From CAILZL01 sp050181835 (GTDB taxonomy: Bacteria > Pseudomonadota > Gammaproteobacteria > Steroidobacterales > Steroidobacteraceae), in assembly GCA_050181835.1 (NCBI GenBank), contig JBFXCU010000020.1, forward strand, positions 1-39,450: a stretch of DNA of 39,450 nt, read 5' to 3'. A model generated the notes under the pieces. That model had not been told where the DNA came from, did no database searches, and was given only the letters and a program-made list of their open reading frames with translations. Made by a program: the position numbers and the translations under genes. Shown one piece after another: positions 17,247-25,653 of the stretch (the stretch's first letter is position 1; the number at the start of each line of letters is the position of its first letter).

Positions 17247-17322
17247 GGGCCGTTAGCTCAATTGGTAGAGCAGGAGACTCTTAATCTCTTGGTTCTCGGT
17301 TCGAGTCCGAGGCGGCCCACCA
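17247..17322 (+). tRNA. tRNA-Lys (anticodon CTT)
   Basis: 76 nt with encoded CCA. Acceptor GGGCCG pairs with CGGCCC. Anticodon loop CTCTTAA gives CTT, which reads AAG only, so a separate TTT tRNA-Lys must exist elsewhere. Last gene of the operon. A short GC hairpin follows (CTGGG/CCCAG near 17367-17383), without a T-run. Confidence 0.95.
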
Positions 17323-17383
17323 CTTTTCAAGGACTTATGCTGGTTTCTTGGAGTTTCAATCAATACTGGGTGAGGCGCCCAGC

Positions 17384-18214
17384 CTACACAGAGAATCGTG
17401 CGGCTTTCCAGGCAGTCCATAGCTTTTGCATCGGGCCAAGCTCAACACGACTCTGAGTGTGCTTGGTAGGATCGGTGGCGAGTGTGTGCAGCAGACGAGC
17501 GTGTAATTCGGTAAGTACCAGCAACGGACGCAGCGATTGTTTTTCACTGCTCAGCAAACTCTGCTTCAAGGTGTTGTAGGCGGTCAGTTGTTGCTTGCTG
17601 CGCGATGTGAGCAGTTGCACAAAAGTATCGGGCCAGTTATCGGCTTGCAAGGTTTCGTATTCAATGTTCAGCGCATCAAGTGTCGTTAACGGCAAGTACA
17701 GCCGACCTTGATGAAAGTCCTGACGTAGATCACGAGTGATCTCTACTTGACGAACAAATGCACCGAGTTGCACGGCTGTGTCTATTATCTCACTGTTTGA
17801 TGCGGACAAAGTCTGTGCAGCGACCGCAAACAAACCACCCAAACCACCGCGTAGATACTGAGATAGTTCGACATCAGTCTCGTAAGTAGCATTGGCCAAT
17901 TCCTGCGCAGCGCTCAATAGTGTTTCACGCAAGGGTTCGAAGTTGATTGCGTTGAGATTGTTCGCGGCTTGCAAGACCTGCGTTGCCGGATGGCGTGCTT
18001 TGCCCAATATCAGTTGTTCGATTTCTTCACGCCACCATTGCAGTCGAGTGTGTGCGACTTCATGTGGTGCACGGGCAGTGTCGTGCAATTCGGCTTCAAG
18101 TAGAAATAACGCGGTGATTACGTCGCGATGTGCTGTTGGTGTATACAACCAAGCGTAGTAGCGCATTGAGCCGGGCGGTACAGCGCGCGCGATGAGTGAT
18201 GCATCCAGTTTCAT
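17384..18214 (-). CDS. Squalene/phytoene synthase family protein (possibly NDUFAF6-like)
   Basis: 276 residues, all-helical, of the trans-isoprenyl diphosphate synthase fold. The N-terminal RYYAWLYTPTAHRDVITALF and the later ITRDLRQDFHQGRLYLP match the family; DLRQD keeps the second aspartate-rich motif (DxxxD). The first motif region (LEAELHDTARAPHEVA) lacks a clear DxxxD, unlike true squalene or phytoene synthases. This resembles the NDUFAF6/complex-I-assembly-like branch, whose catalytic activity is doubtful. No carotenoid or hopanoid genes are adjacent. Its ATG overlaps the rmuC stop by 4 nt, so it is translationally coupled to rmuC. Confidence 0.75.
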   Translation of the reverse strand: MKLDASLIARAVPPGSMRYYAWLYTPTAHRDVITALFLLEAELHDTARAPHEVAHTRLQWWREEIEQLILGKARHPATQVLQAANNLNAINFEPLRETLLSAAQELANATYETDVELSQYLRGGLGGLFAVAAQTLSASNSEIIDTAVQLGAFVRQVEITRDLRQDFHQGRLYLPLTTLDALNIEYETLQADNWPDTFVQLLTSRSKQQLTAYNTLKQSLLSSEKQSLRPLLVLTELHARLLHTLATDPTKHTQSRVELGPMQKLWTAWKAARFSV

Positions 18215-19476
18215 TCGGTATCAGTGGTAGGCGGCGCAAGCGGAGTACGCGCCAGTGCTTCAATAGGTTCGATGATTTCCAGCTCTTTATCGGGCCGTAT
18301 ACCCATCTCGGTAAACTTGCGTGCGCCGGGTAGCACCTGTCGCTCCAAGGAGCCGACGGCGCTGTTGAAGGCTTCGACACTGCCGTTTAAGTTGCGCGAT
18401 AATTTCAGCAGATGCGTATTGAAGACACCCAGTCGTTTGTACAAATCTGCCCCGAGGTCGCGTATGACTTGTGCGTTCTGTGCCAATGCGGTCTGTCGCC
18501 AGCCATACGCTACGGCTTTGAGTAGTGCTACCAGGCTTGAAGGGGTGGCGATAATTACATCCTGACGGATGGCATCTTCCAGTAGTGAGGGATTTTCAGC
18601 CAAGGCGGCGCTCAGGAACTGGTCACCGGGAATAAACAGAATAACGAAGTCTGGGCTGTTCGCAAATTGCGCCCAGTAACTTTTCGCCGATAATTCGCGG
18701 ACACGTTGTGCAACCGAGTTGGCGTGACGTTGTAGTGCGAGCTGCCGTGCCTCGTCGCTATCGGCTTCCACTGCTTCCAGATAGGCATCCAGCGGTGTTT
18801 TGACATCGACCACCAAGGTACGACCATCGGGCATGTTGACGATCATGTCCGGACGTAGCGCGCCATTATCCGTATGCGTATGGACTTGTTCGTTGAAGTC
18901 ACAGTGTTCCACCATGCCTGCCAATTCAGCTAGTCGTTTGAGCGTTAACTCGCCCCATTGACCGCGTACTTCCGGGCGACGCAAGGCGGTCACTAAGTTG
19001 CGGGTTTCTTTATGTAACGCTTGCTGGCCCAGCGTGACGGACTCTAGCGAAGCGCGCAGTGAGCCAAAGGTTTCAGCACGCTCTTTTTCAATACGGCCAA
19101 TTTGTTGTTCGGTTTTATTGAGCGCTTCTTTTATCGGCGCAACCATTGATTCAATGGCTTTTTCGCGTTCGCTCAACGCAGCGTTGGCGACTTGTTGATG
19201 TTGCCCCAGATGTTCACGCGCCAGTTGCAGAAAGAGTTCGTTGTTGGCGCGCAGCGAGACCCCTGCCACTGAATCAAATTCAGCTGTCAGTCGTTCCATG
19301 CTGAGCTGTAGTGCAGCCTCGCGTTCTTGATCGAGTTGCTGTTGCGATTTTATCTGCGCCTGCGCGACAGCCAGTTCGTTACCAAGTTGTCGTTCATGAT
19401 GGCTTGCACGAATGTGGGCGAGCAGCCAGCCGATGAGTAGGCCGAGTGATAGCGCAATGATAGTTTCAGTGCTCAT
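18211..19476 (-). CDS. rmuC: DNA recombination protein RmuC
   Basis: 421 residues from the ATG at 19476 (MSTETIIALSLGLLIGWLLA); the frame is open for a further 24 codons into gph, but the hydrophobic N-terminal helix marks the usual start. A membrane anchor is followed by a coiled coil (about 30-160, Glu/Gln/Arg-rich) and the PD-(D/E)xK-like nuclease core: RGQWGELTLKRLAE, LRPDMIVNMPDGRTLVVDVKTPLDAY, and FVILFIPGDQFL. RmuC limits recombination at inverted repeats and has a nuclease-like fold. It lies 7 nt after the gph stop and overlaps the next gene by 4 nt. Confidence 0.93.
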   Translation of the reverse strand: MSTETIIALSLGLLIGWLLAHIRASHHERQLGNELAVAQAQIKSQQQLDQEREAALQLSMERLTAEFDSVAGVSLRANNELFLQLAREHLGQHQQVANAALSEREKAIESMVAPIKEALNKTEQQIGRIEKERAETFGSLRASLESVTLGQQALHKETRNLVTALRRPEVRGQWGELTLKRLAELAGMVEHCDFNEQVHTHTDNGALRPDMIVNMPDGRTLVVDVKTPLDAYLEAVEADSDEARQLALQRHANSVAQRVRELSAKSYWAQFANSPDFVILFIPGDQFLSAALAENPSLLEDAIRQDVIIATPSSLVALLKAVAYGWRQTALAQNAQVIRDLGADLYKRLGVFNTHLLKLSRNLNGSVEAFNSAVGSLERQVLPGARKFTEMGIRPDKELEIIEPIEALARTPLAPPTTDTE

Positions 19477-19483
19477 GCTGGCA

Positions 19484-20137
19484 TCAATCAAATAGCCATG
19501 GTCGCAATTGTGCCGGTTGTTCGACCATGCCATTGGCTTGCCACTCATGGGGTGCTGTGGTTTTTTCTATATACCCCCATAGCGCCACCAGCGATGGCAT
19601 GCCTGCGGCGCGCGCCGATTGGATGTCACGTTCTGCATCACCCACATACAGGCACTCGGCGGGCTGTAAGCCGATAAGTTGTGCAGCGTGTAATAACGGC
19701 AGGGGATGCGGTTTACGCTCACTGAGCGTATCGCCACTGATAATGCAATCGGCCTGCGTATCCAGATCCAGGGCGGCCAATAGCGGATCTGTCAGCCAAG
19801 CGGGTTTGTTAGTGACAATGCCCCAGCACATATCTCGTTCGCGGATTTGTTCCAGCAGCGGCGCGAAGCCTGCGAATAATTGCGAGTGCACCGCTAATGC
19901 GCCGCGGTAGATGGCTAGGAAGCGACTGGTCAATCGTTGCCGTTCGCTTTCATCGGGAGTACCAAAAGCCAGTTGTATCAAACCTGCGCTGCCATTGGAG
20001 ACCACGGGACGAATCGCCTCGAATGCTAATGGCGTACGCTGTTCTTCAATCAGTAAGGCGTTGAGTGCCGCCGCCATGTCCGGTGCGGTATCGAGCAAGG
20101 TGCCATCCAAGTCCAGTAACAAGGCACGGTACGGCAT
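19484..20137 (-). CDS. gph: HAD phosphatase: phosphoglycolate phosphatase / MurNAc-6-phosphate phosphatase (MupP-like)
   Basis: 217 residues, HAD subfamily IA. Nucleophile D9 and acid/base D11 in LLDLDGTLLDT, motif II in GIVTNKP, lysine in ERKPHP, and motif IV in YVGDAERDIQSA. Position directly after ubiG is the arrangement seen for Pseudomonas MupP, which dephosphorylates MurNAc-6-phosphate in peptidoglycan recycling. Features such as LLDTAPD, AVHSQLF, CWGIVTNKPAW and the WGYI...P.EW tail fit that group as I recall it. The traditional label is Gph (2-phosphoglycolate). The sequence alone does not settle the substrate. It lies 2 nt downstream of ubiG. Confidence 0.88.
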   Translation of the reverse strand: MPYRALLLDLDGTLLDTAPDMAAALNALLIEEQRTPLAFEAIRPVVSNGSAGLIQLAFGTPDESERQRLTSRFLAIYRGALAVHSQLFAGFAPLLEQIRERDMCWGIVTNKPAWLTDPLLAALDLDTQADCIISGDTLSERKPHPLPLLHAAQLIGLQPAECLYVGDAERDIQSARAAGMPSLVALWGYIEKTTAPHEWQANGMVEQPAQLRPWLFD

Positions 20138-20139
20138 TG

Positions 20140-20862
20140 CTAGATAGGTTTGCTGACGTGCATCAGGTAATTCACATCGACATCTTTACCCAGTGTGCAG
20201 GTGCGGCTCAGTGGATGAAATTGCAAGCCAGTAATGTCGTGCAACTCAAGTCCGGCAGCGCGCACCCAGCGCGACAGCTCGGCAGGGCGGATGAACTGCG
20301 CATAGGTGTGCGTGCCCTTGGGTAGCAGCTTCAGCAGGTACTCTGCGCCGAGAACTGCCATCGCATAAGACTTGGGGTTGCGATTGAGGGTGGAGAATAC
20401 CGCATGCCCACCCGGTTTGAGTAGAGTAGCAATGCTGCTGATGATAGCGGCAGGGTCAGGTACGTGCTCCAGCATTTCCAGGCAGGTGATGATGTCGTAG
20501 CTGTCTGCATGGGTGGTGGCCTGTTCTTCAACCGCTTGGCGCAGGTAGCGAATGTCCAGCCCCGCGTCCAGCGCATGCAGCGTCGCGACTTCAATGGTGG
20601 TCTCGCCCAAGTCAATGCCGGTTACTTGCGCGCCGCGCTTGGCCATGGTCTCGCATAGCAGGCCACCGCCACAGCCTACATCCAGTACCCGTTTGCCAGT
20701 GAGCTGAGTGTGTTGATCGATATAATCCACGCGCACCGGGTTCATGATGTGCAATGGTTGAAATTCACCTTGCTCGTCCCACCAGTGCTGCGCAATGTTG
20801 TCGAAGCGGGCGATCTCGGCGGGGTCGTGATTAGTCGACTTATGCTGCGAGTGAGCGTTCAT
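20140..20862 (-). CDS. ubiG: Ubiquinone biosynthesis O-methyltransferase
   Basis: 240 residues. UbiG performs both O-methylations of the ubiquinone ring using S-adenosylmethionine. N-terminal signature AEIARFDNIAQHWWDEQGEF continuing PLHIMNPVR; SAM motif I VLDVGCGGGLLCE at 59-71; CLEMLEHVPDP; and STLNRNPKSYAMAVLGAEY. Length is normal. It is the first gene of the minus-strand set ubiG-gph-rmuC-squalene synthase-like and is divergent from gyrA. Confidence 0.96.
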   Translation of the reverse strand: MNAHSQHKSTNHDPAEIARFDNIAQHWWDEQGEFQPLHIMNPVRVDYIDQHTQLTGKRVLDVGCGGGLLCETMAKRGAQVTGIDLGETTIEVATLHALDAGLDIRYLRQAVEEQATTHADSYDIITCLEMLEHVPDPAAIISSIATLLKPGGHAVFSTLNRNPKSYAMAVLGAEYLLKLLPKGTHTYAQFIRPAELSRWVRAAGLELHDITGLQFHPLSRTCTLGKDVDVNYLMHVSKPI

Positions 20863-20888
20863 GACGTGCCTGAAATTTGAGGCTGATA

Positions 20889-20894
20889 AGTATA
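20889..20894 (-). promoter_or_regulatory. Possible -10 box for ubiG
   Basis: TATACT on the minus strand, 27 nt before the ubiG ATG. A CTGACA upstream is only 14 nt away, so the -35 is uncertain. Confidence 0.35.
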
Positions 20895-21015
20895 GCGATA
20901 TGAATCAGTGTCAGTGAGCCTGTCTGAACATTGAGGTGGGGTTTTTGCGGTTTTGCCACGCCCTCCAGAGCAATTGATTTTGACCGGTTTTGTGTCCATT
21001 TCAGGGCGGTCTTTG

Positions 21016-21024
21016 TGCTAGAAT
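21016..21024 (+). promoter_or_regulatory. Extended -10 promoter of gyrA
   Basis: TGCTAGAAT (-10 TAGAAT at 21019-21024), 92 nt before gyrA. In the leader, CGCC-ATTTGAC-GGCG (21040-21054) followed by TTTTT forms a small terminator-like hairpin that might attenuate; the stem is only 4 bp, so this is weak. Confidence 0.5.
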
Positions 21025-21116
21025 CTGCGGGATAATCACCGCCATTTGACGGCGTTTTTACAAGACTGCAAACCAGCTTTTCTAAACCAGCATTTATAGC
21101 GGAAAATCGGCTCATC

Positions 21117-23705
21117 ATGACTGAAATCGCACGCGAAATTCTGCACGTTAATATCGAAGACGAGATGCGTAAGTCCTATCTTGATTACGCCATGAGCGTG
21201 ATTGTGGGGCGGGCGTTGCCAGATGTGCGTGATGGTCTAAAGCCGGTGCATCGTCGTGTGCTATACGCCATGCGCGTGCTGGGTAACGATTGGAACAAGG
21301 CTTACAAGAAATCGGCACGTGTGGTTGGTGATGTGATCGGTAAGTATCACCCGCATGGCGACACAGCCGTGTACGACACCATTGTGCGTATGGCGCAGCC
21401 GTTCTCGATGCGTTACATGCTGGTAGATGGCCAGGGTAACTTCGGTTCGGTGGATGGAGACTCTCCCGCCGCGATGCGTTACACCGAAGTACGTATGTCG
21501 AAGCTGGCGCATGAGCTGTTGGCCGACCTCGACAAAGAAACCGTTGATTTTACCGCCAACTACGATGAGTCCGAACACGAACCAGCGGTGTTGCCGGCAC
21601 GTTTTCCCAATCTGTTGATCAATGGGCAAACGGGTATCGCGGTTGGCATGGCCACCAATATCCCGCCGCACAATCTGGGTGAGGTCATCGATGCTTGCGT
21701 GGCGTTACTGGATGATCCCGCCACCACCATCGCACAGTTGATGCAGTACATGCCGGCACCGGATTTTCCTACTGCGGCCATCATCAATGGTACTCAGGAA
21801 ATTTCTCAGGCGTACCATACTGGCCGTGGCCGCGTGTACATGCGCGCCCGCACCGAGATTGAAGAAGACGAGAAAGGTCGGCAGACCATTGTGGTTACCG
21901 AACTGCCATACCAAGTCAACAAGGCGCGACTGATCGAGCGTATTGCTCAACTGGTGCGCGAGAAGGTTATCGAAGGTATCGCCTCGGACGGTTTACGTGA
22001 TGAGTCCGATAAGGATGGCATGCGCATTGTCATCGAACTCAAGCGCGGCGAAATCGCCGATGTGGTGCTGAATAATCTCTACAAGCACACCCCTATGGAC
22101 TCGGTGTTCGGCATCAACATGGTGGCCTTGCTGGATGGTCAGCCGAAGCTGCTCAACCTTAAAGAAATGCTGGATGCCTTTCTGCGTCATCGTCGCGAAG
22201 TCGTTACGCGCCGTACCGTATTTGAACTGCGCAAGGCGCGCGAACGCGCACATATTCTTGAAGGCCAGGCAATCGCGCTGGCGAACATTGATGAAGTTAT
22301 CGCGCTGATCAAAGCGTCGCCGTCGCCAGCAGAAGCCAAGATTGGCTTGTTAAGTCGCGATTGGGCCGGTGGCGCCGTACCGGAAATGCTGGCGCGCGCT
22401 GGCGCAGTGACTACTCGCCCGGACGGGTTGGCCGCAGAGTTCGGTTTGAATGGCGGTCGCTATCGTATGTCGGAAGCACAAGCGCAGGCTATTCTGGAAA
22501 TGCGTCTGAACCGTCTGACCGGCTTGGAACATGACAAGATCATTGCCGAGTATCAAGAGCTACTGCTCAGCATTCAAGACTTGGGCGACATCCTGGCGCG
22601 CGCAGAACGTCTGGTGCAGGTGATTCGCGATGAGCTGCTGGAAATCAAAACCACTTATGCGGATGCCCGTCGTACACAAATCAATCAAAACCATTCGGAT
22701 CTGACGTTGGAAGACTTGATTGAGCCGCAGGATGTCGTGGTCACGCTATCGCATGGCGGTTACGCTAAGTCACAGCCGCTGGTTGATTATCAAGCGCAGA
22801 AGCGCGGTGGACGTGGCAAGGCGGCCACGGCGATGAAGGATGAAGATTTCATCGACAAGCTGTTTGTTGCGCACACTCATGACACGCTGCTGTGCTTCTC
22901 AAGCAGCGGCAAGCTGTACTGGCTGAAAGTGTATCAGCTGCCAATGGCAAGTCGTGGCGCGCGCGGCAAGCCGATTGTGAACCTGTTGCCGTTGGCAGAA
23001 GGTGAGCGCATCAACGCGGTATTGCCGATCCATGAGTTTGTCGCGGATAAATATGTGTTCATGGTGACCAGTCATGGCACGGTGAAGAAAACCTCGCTGG
23101 AAGCATTCTCGCGCCCACGACAAGCCGGCATCATTGCGGTTGATCTTGGCGAGGGTGATCGTCTGGTAGGTGTTGATATAACCGATGGTAGCAAGCACAT
23201 CATGTTGTCGACCGGGTCGGGTAAAGCGATTCGCTTCAAGGAAGAGGATGTGCGACCCATGGGTCGCACTGCAGCAGGCGTCCGTGGTGTACGTCTGGTT
23301 GCAGGCGATGAAGTGATTTCATTGATCGTCGTAGATGAGGCAGGATTGATCCTGACCGCTTCTGCCAATGGCTTTGGCAAGCTCACTGAAGTGGCGGAAT
23401 TTCCAGTACATGGTCGCGGTGGCCAGGGTGTGATCGCGCTACAAACCAGCGACCGTAACGGTGAAGTGGTAGCTGCGGTACAAGTGAAAGCGGAAGATGA
23501 ACTGATGTTGATCAGTTCTAATGGCACTTTGGTGCGTACGCCAGTGAAGGATGTTTCAGTGCTGGGTCGTAACACGCAAGGTGTGCGTCTCATCCGTATT
23601 GATGACGATGCGCGTTTAGTCAGCGTTGAACCCATCGTCAATGATGGCAGCGACGATGACGAAGATGGAAGTGAAACGGTTGCAACAGAGTCTGGTGACG
23701 AATAG
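21117..23705 (+). CDS. gyrA: DNA gyrase subunit A
   Basis: 862 residues. GyrA cuts and reseals DNA, forming an A2B2 complex with GyrB that introduces negative supercoils. Catalytic Y122 in AMRYTEVRM. The quinolone-resistance region reads HPHGDTAVYD, with Thr at E. coli position 83 and Asp at 87; Thr83 is wild type in Pseudomonas and several other groups, so it need not mean resistance. The GyrA-box QKRGGRGK in the C-terminal beta-pinwheel separates it from ParC. The C-terminal tail is acidic. In many relatives serC follows gyrA; here that set begins about 9 kb further on, with accessory genes between. Confidence 0.98.
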   Translation: MTEIAREILHVNIEDEMRKSYLDYAMSVIVGRALPDVRDGLKPVHRRVLYAMRVLGNDWNKAYKKSARVVGDVIGKYHPHGDTAVYDTIVRMAQPFSMRYMLVDGQGNFGSVDGDSPAAMRYTEVRMSKLAHELLADLDKETVDFTANYDESEHEPAVLPARFPNLLINGQTGIAVGMATNIPPHNLGEVIDACVALLDDPATTIAQLMQYMPAPDFPTAAIINGTQEISQAYHTGRGRVYMRARTEIEEDEKGRQTIVVTELPYQVNKARLIERIAQLVREKVIEGIASDGLRDESDKDGMRIVIELKRGEIADVVLNNLYKHTPMDSVFGINMVALLDGQPKLLNLKEMLDAFLRHRREVVTRRTVFELRKARERAHILEGQAIALANIDEVIALIKASPSPAEAKIGLLSRDWAGGAVPEMLARAGAVTTRPDGLAAEFGLNGGRYRMSEAQAQAILEMRLNRLTGLEHDKIIAEYQELLLSIQDLGDILARAERLVQVIRDELLEIKTTYADARRTQINQNHSDLTLEDLIEPQDVVVTLSHGGYAKSQPLVDYQAQKRGGRGKAATAMKDEDFIDKLFVAHTHDTLLCFSSSGKLYWLKVYQLPMASRGARGKPIVNLLPLAEGERINAVLPIHEFVADKYVFMVTSHGTVKKTSLEAFSRPRQAGIIAVDLGEGDRLVGVDITDGSKHIMLSTGSGKAIRFKEEDVRPMGRTAAGVRGVRLVAGDEVISLIVVDEAGLILTASANGFGKLTEVAEFPVHGRGGQGVIALQTSDRNGEVVAAVQVKAEDELMLISSNGTLVRTPVKDVSVLGRNTQGVRLIRIDDDARLVSVEPIVNDGSDDDEDGSETVATESGDE

Positions 23706-23731
23706 CACTGCGTTCAATACAGGATTAGCTC

Positions 23732-23760
23732 GGTAGGTTGGTTGGCCAACCCTTCTTACC
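23732..23760. repeat. Inverted repeat downstream of gyrA
   Basis: GGTA-GGTTGG-TTGG-CCAACC-CTTCT-TACC: a 6-bp perfect stem with outer GGTA/TACC, 27 nt after the gyrA stop, in the gap between convergent genes. There is no T-run on either strand, so its role as a terminator is doubtful. Confidence 0.4.
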
Positions 23761-23837
23761 GGGCGTGCCGTAGGAGCCTAGGCATGGTGACTCGTCCAGC
23801 GGCTTGATTGTCTCAACACTCTGCCTCCGCTTCGCTG

Positions 23838-24272
23838 CTACCTGGCTCGAACTTTCTTGGCCATGATTACGTGTATGGTCAAACATAGTATGACCAGCAC
23901 TGAAGTCAGTACATGTAGCAAACTGGCCCACAAACTCCATTGTTCATCGGCCATGTAATAGATCCCCCAGCCGGTGAGAATGAGTACGAAGAAAATACTC
24001 AACAAGCTGATACCAGTGCGTTTGTTTTTTTTCTGCCGCAGCCCATGGCGTACATGAATGGGTAGTAACGCACCGAGTGCTAATAAGGTGATAAAAGCCA
24101 GTAGCGCATGCGTTGCCGCCAGTGCTACGCGTGAATCCAGTAATGCCGTGGTATTAACGTCCCACTCCAGCTTTAACACCAGCATGCCGGGTAGTAGCAG
24201 CAAGCCACTTGCTGCCAGCAAGCTTTGTAGCCACCAGAACAGGGTGAGAAAGCCATGCGGATATGCCTTCAT
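23838..24272 (-). CDS. Small four-helix membrane protein, heme-b-like (DUF4405/cytochrome b561-like)
   Basis: 144 residues from the ATG at 24272, which overlaps the ApbE stop (ATGA); a longer frame runs into apbE but has no membrane logic. Four hydrophobic segments at about 8-32, 50-72, 88-106 and 113-136. Histidines sit where heme ligands are expected: H55 in helix 2, H73/H76 at its end, and H120 and H134 in helix 4, 14 residues apart, a spacing common in b-type cytochromes. No named family is certain; a DUF4405/b561-like electron carrier is the best guess. As the last gene of the Fur-type operon it could pass electrons from the quinone pool to the FMN protein. Confidence 0.6.
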   Translation of the reverse strand: MKAYPHGFLTLFWWLQSLLAASGLLLLPGMLVLKLEWDVNTTALLDSRVALAATHALLAFITLLALGALLPIHVRHGLRQKKNKRTGISLLSIFFVLILTGWGIYYMADEQWSLWASLLHVLTSVLVILCLTIHVIMAKKVRAR

Positions 24273-25111
24273 GCGGCGAGCACCAGGTCGGTCAATACTC
24301 TGCGTCCTCCCAGACGTTGCAACAAAGCATCGCATTGCCGTGGTGCCAATGCGGCAACTTTGGTTAATGCATCGGCACGCCATGCCTGCGCTGCCATTAC
24401 GCACCAGTTACCGGTTACGCTTTGCAGGGTACTCGCTGCCAGTATTTCGCCAGGCAGAGCTGGGTCGTATTGTTCATTGCTGGATGAGCTGGCCAGTGCA
24501 GCATTGCGTAACCCGAATCGGGTTGCATCAGTGCCGTGGTGGCGATGTTGAATTGGTAAGGTGCAATCACCAAATGCGCGTATATCTCCGCCTGCATTAA
24601 CCCAACCAGCGTGAATGCCATGCCGACGTAACGCTATAGAAGCGAGATCAACGGCATAGCCTTTGGCAATGCCATCAAGTGTGATGCGCAGTGGTCGGCG
24701 TAGCCGCGCAGAACCTGCATAGATTTCTATGTCCTGAGCTTCTCCCACCAGCGCAGGCTGCACGCCGCCGTGGTTGGGTAAACGGCCGCGCTCTATCAGC
24801 GCACCACCGATGGTGCAATTGAACAGACCGTTACTAGCGGCAGTCATGCCACGTGCCAAGCGTAATACTCGTAGTGCTAGTGATGACAGGCGTATTGCAT
24901 GGCCATCACTGCGATTAAGTTGTGATAGCTCGCTGTCTGGATCATGAAAGCTCAGGCTGCGTTGTATTGCTTCTATAGCTTGAAAAGCCGCAGTAAATGC
25001 GGACTCAGGATCATCGTGTGAGTTGGTTTGTAGATACAGACCAACTTCTACATAGGTGCCTAATAAGGGGCGCATCCGCCGCAGCATCGTAGGAGCCTGC
25101 GTAGCGATCAT
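24269..25111 (-). CDS. apbE: FAD:protein FMN transferase (ApbE)
   Basis: 280 residues. ApbE cleaves FAD and attaches FMN through a phosphoester to a Thr/Ser of target proteins. Typical blocks: RPLLGTYVEVGL at the N-terminus, SFHDPDSELSQLNR, GLFNCTIGGAL, ITLDGIAKGYAVDLA, WVNAGGDIRAFG, and WRADALTKVAAL (metal site near the end). There is no signal peptide or lipobox, although classic ApbE is an exported lipoprotein and its presumed partner here is exported. It overlaps the FMN-binding gene upstream by 4 nt and the membrane-protein gene downstream by 4 nt. Confidence 0.92.
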   Translation of the reverse strand: MIATQAPTMLRRMRPLLGTYVEVGLYLQTNSHDDPESAFTAAFQAIEAIQRSLSFHDPDSELSQLNRSDGHAIRLSSLALRVLRLARGMTAASNGLFNCTIGGALIERGRLPNHGGVQPALVGEAQDIEIYAGSARLRRPLRITLDGIAKGYAVDLASIALRRHGIHAGWVNAGGDIRAFGDCTLPIQHRHHGTDATRFGLRNAALASSSSNEQYDPALPGEILAASTLQSVTGNWCVMAAQAWRADALTKVAALAPRQCDALLQRLGGRRVLTDLVLAA

Positions 25112-25647
25112 GAACGTAGAGCGACCTGTTGTAGTGCCAGTAGTCGCTTAATGCCGTTGGTAACATTGCGGCACGACAAGGTTGCACCGGTAATGTTAGT
25201 AATGTCTTGGTCCAGCTTGAAGGTATCCTGCAAGGCTTTGCCGGTGAATTGATCGCGCCAACTGGTTTCGCGAATTTGATAACCATAGGTCTCGCGATAA
25301 ATCAGTACCTCTACACCCAACACCTTGCCTTGCGGTGAAATTGCGGCAGCGTAGGTGATGAACTCATGTTTCCCGACCACTTCATCGACGATGTACCAGC
25401 CCAGCAATTGTCCTTGATGTTCTGCGCGCCATACAGCGGGCCTTGCTTCACGCTGACGCACGCCACTCAAGCGTTTGATTTCATCGCGTTGTGCATCGGT
25501 TAATTGAAGCTTGGTATCTGTGAAATGATCTGCTTGCGGAAATAAGGCCTTTTGCGAAGCGGGGATGGTCAGATATTCGGCGGCATATACCGCCGCGCTA
25601 CTGTACAGCGCGGCGGGCAACACAATTAATGCAGGAATGGCTCGCAT
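25108..25647 (-). CDS. Periplasmic FMN-binding-domain protein
   Basis: 179 residues with a Sec signal peptide (hydrophobic stretch to about residue 20, cleavage likely near YAA/EY). The C-terminal half is an FMN-binding domain as in NqrC/RnfG: GYQIRETSWRDQFTG and the flavinylation motif DITNITGAT (148-156), matching the Dxx(S/T)GAT pattern in which ApbE links FMN to the final Thr (T156). A central segment (LLGWYIVDEVVGKHEFITYA, with VLGVEVLIYRETYGY) is the usual domain core. It lies 6 nt after the barrel-protein gene and overlaps apbE, so it is almost surely the ApbE substrate. Its electron donor and acceptor are unknown. Confidence 0.88.
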   Translation of the reverse strand: MRAIPALIVLPAALYSSAAVYAAEYLTIPASQKALFPQADHFTDTKLQLTDAQRDEIKRLSGVRQREARPAVWRAEHQGQLLGWYIVDEVVGKHEFITYAAAISPQGKVLGVEVLIYRETYGYQIRETSWRDQFTGKALQDTFKLDQDITNITGATLSCRNVTNGIKRLLALQQVALRS

Positions 25648-25653
25648 GGCTAT

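Noticed and set aside
21357..21380. Quinolone-resistance mutation in gyrA (Thr83)
   Set aside because: Thr83 is the natural residue in Pseudomonas and several other groups, and Asp87 is intact, so resistance cannot be claimed.
23725..23940. Short minus-strand frame downstream of gyrA
   Set aside because: Overlaps the end of the membrane-protein gene in another frame and has no family features or ribosome-binding site.
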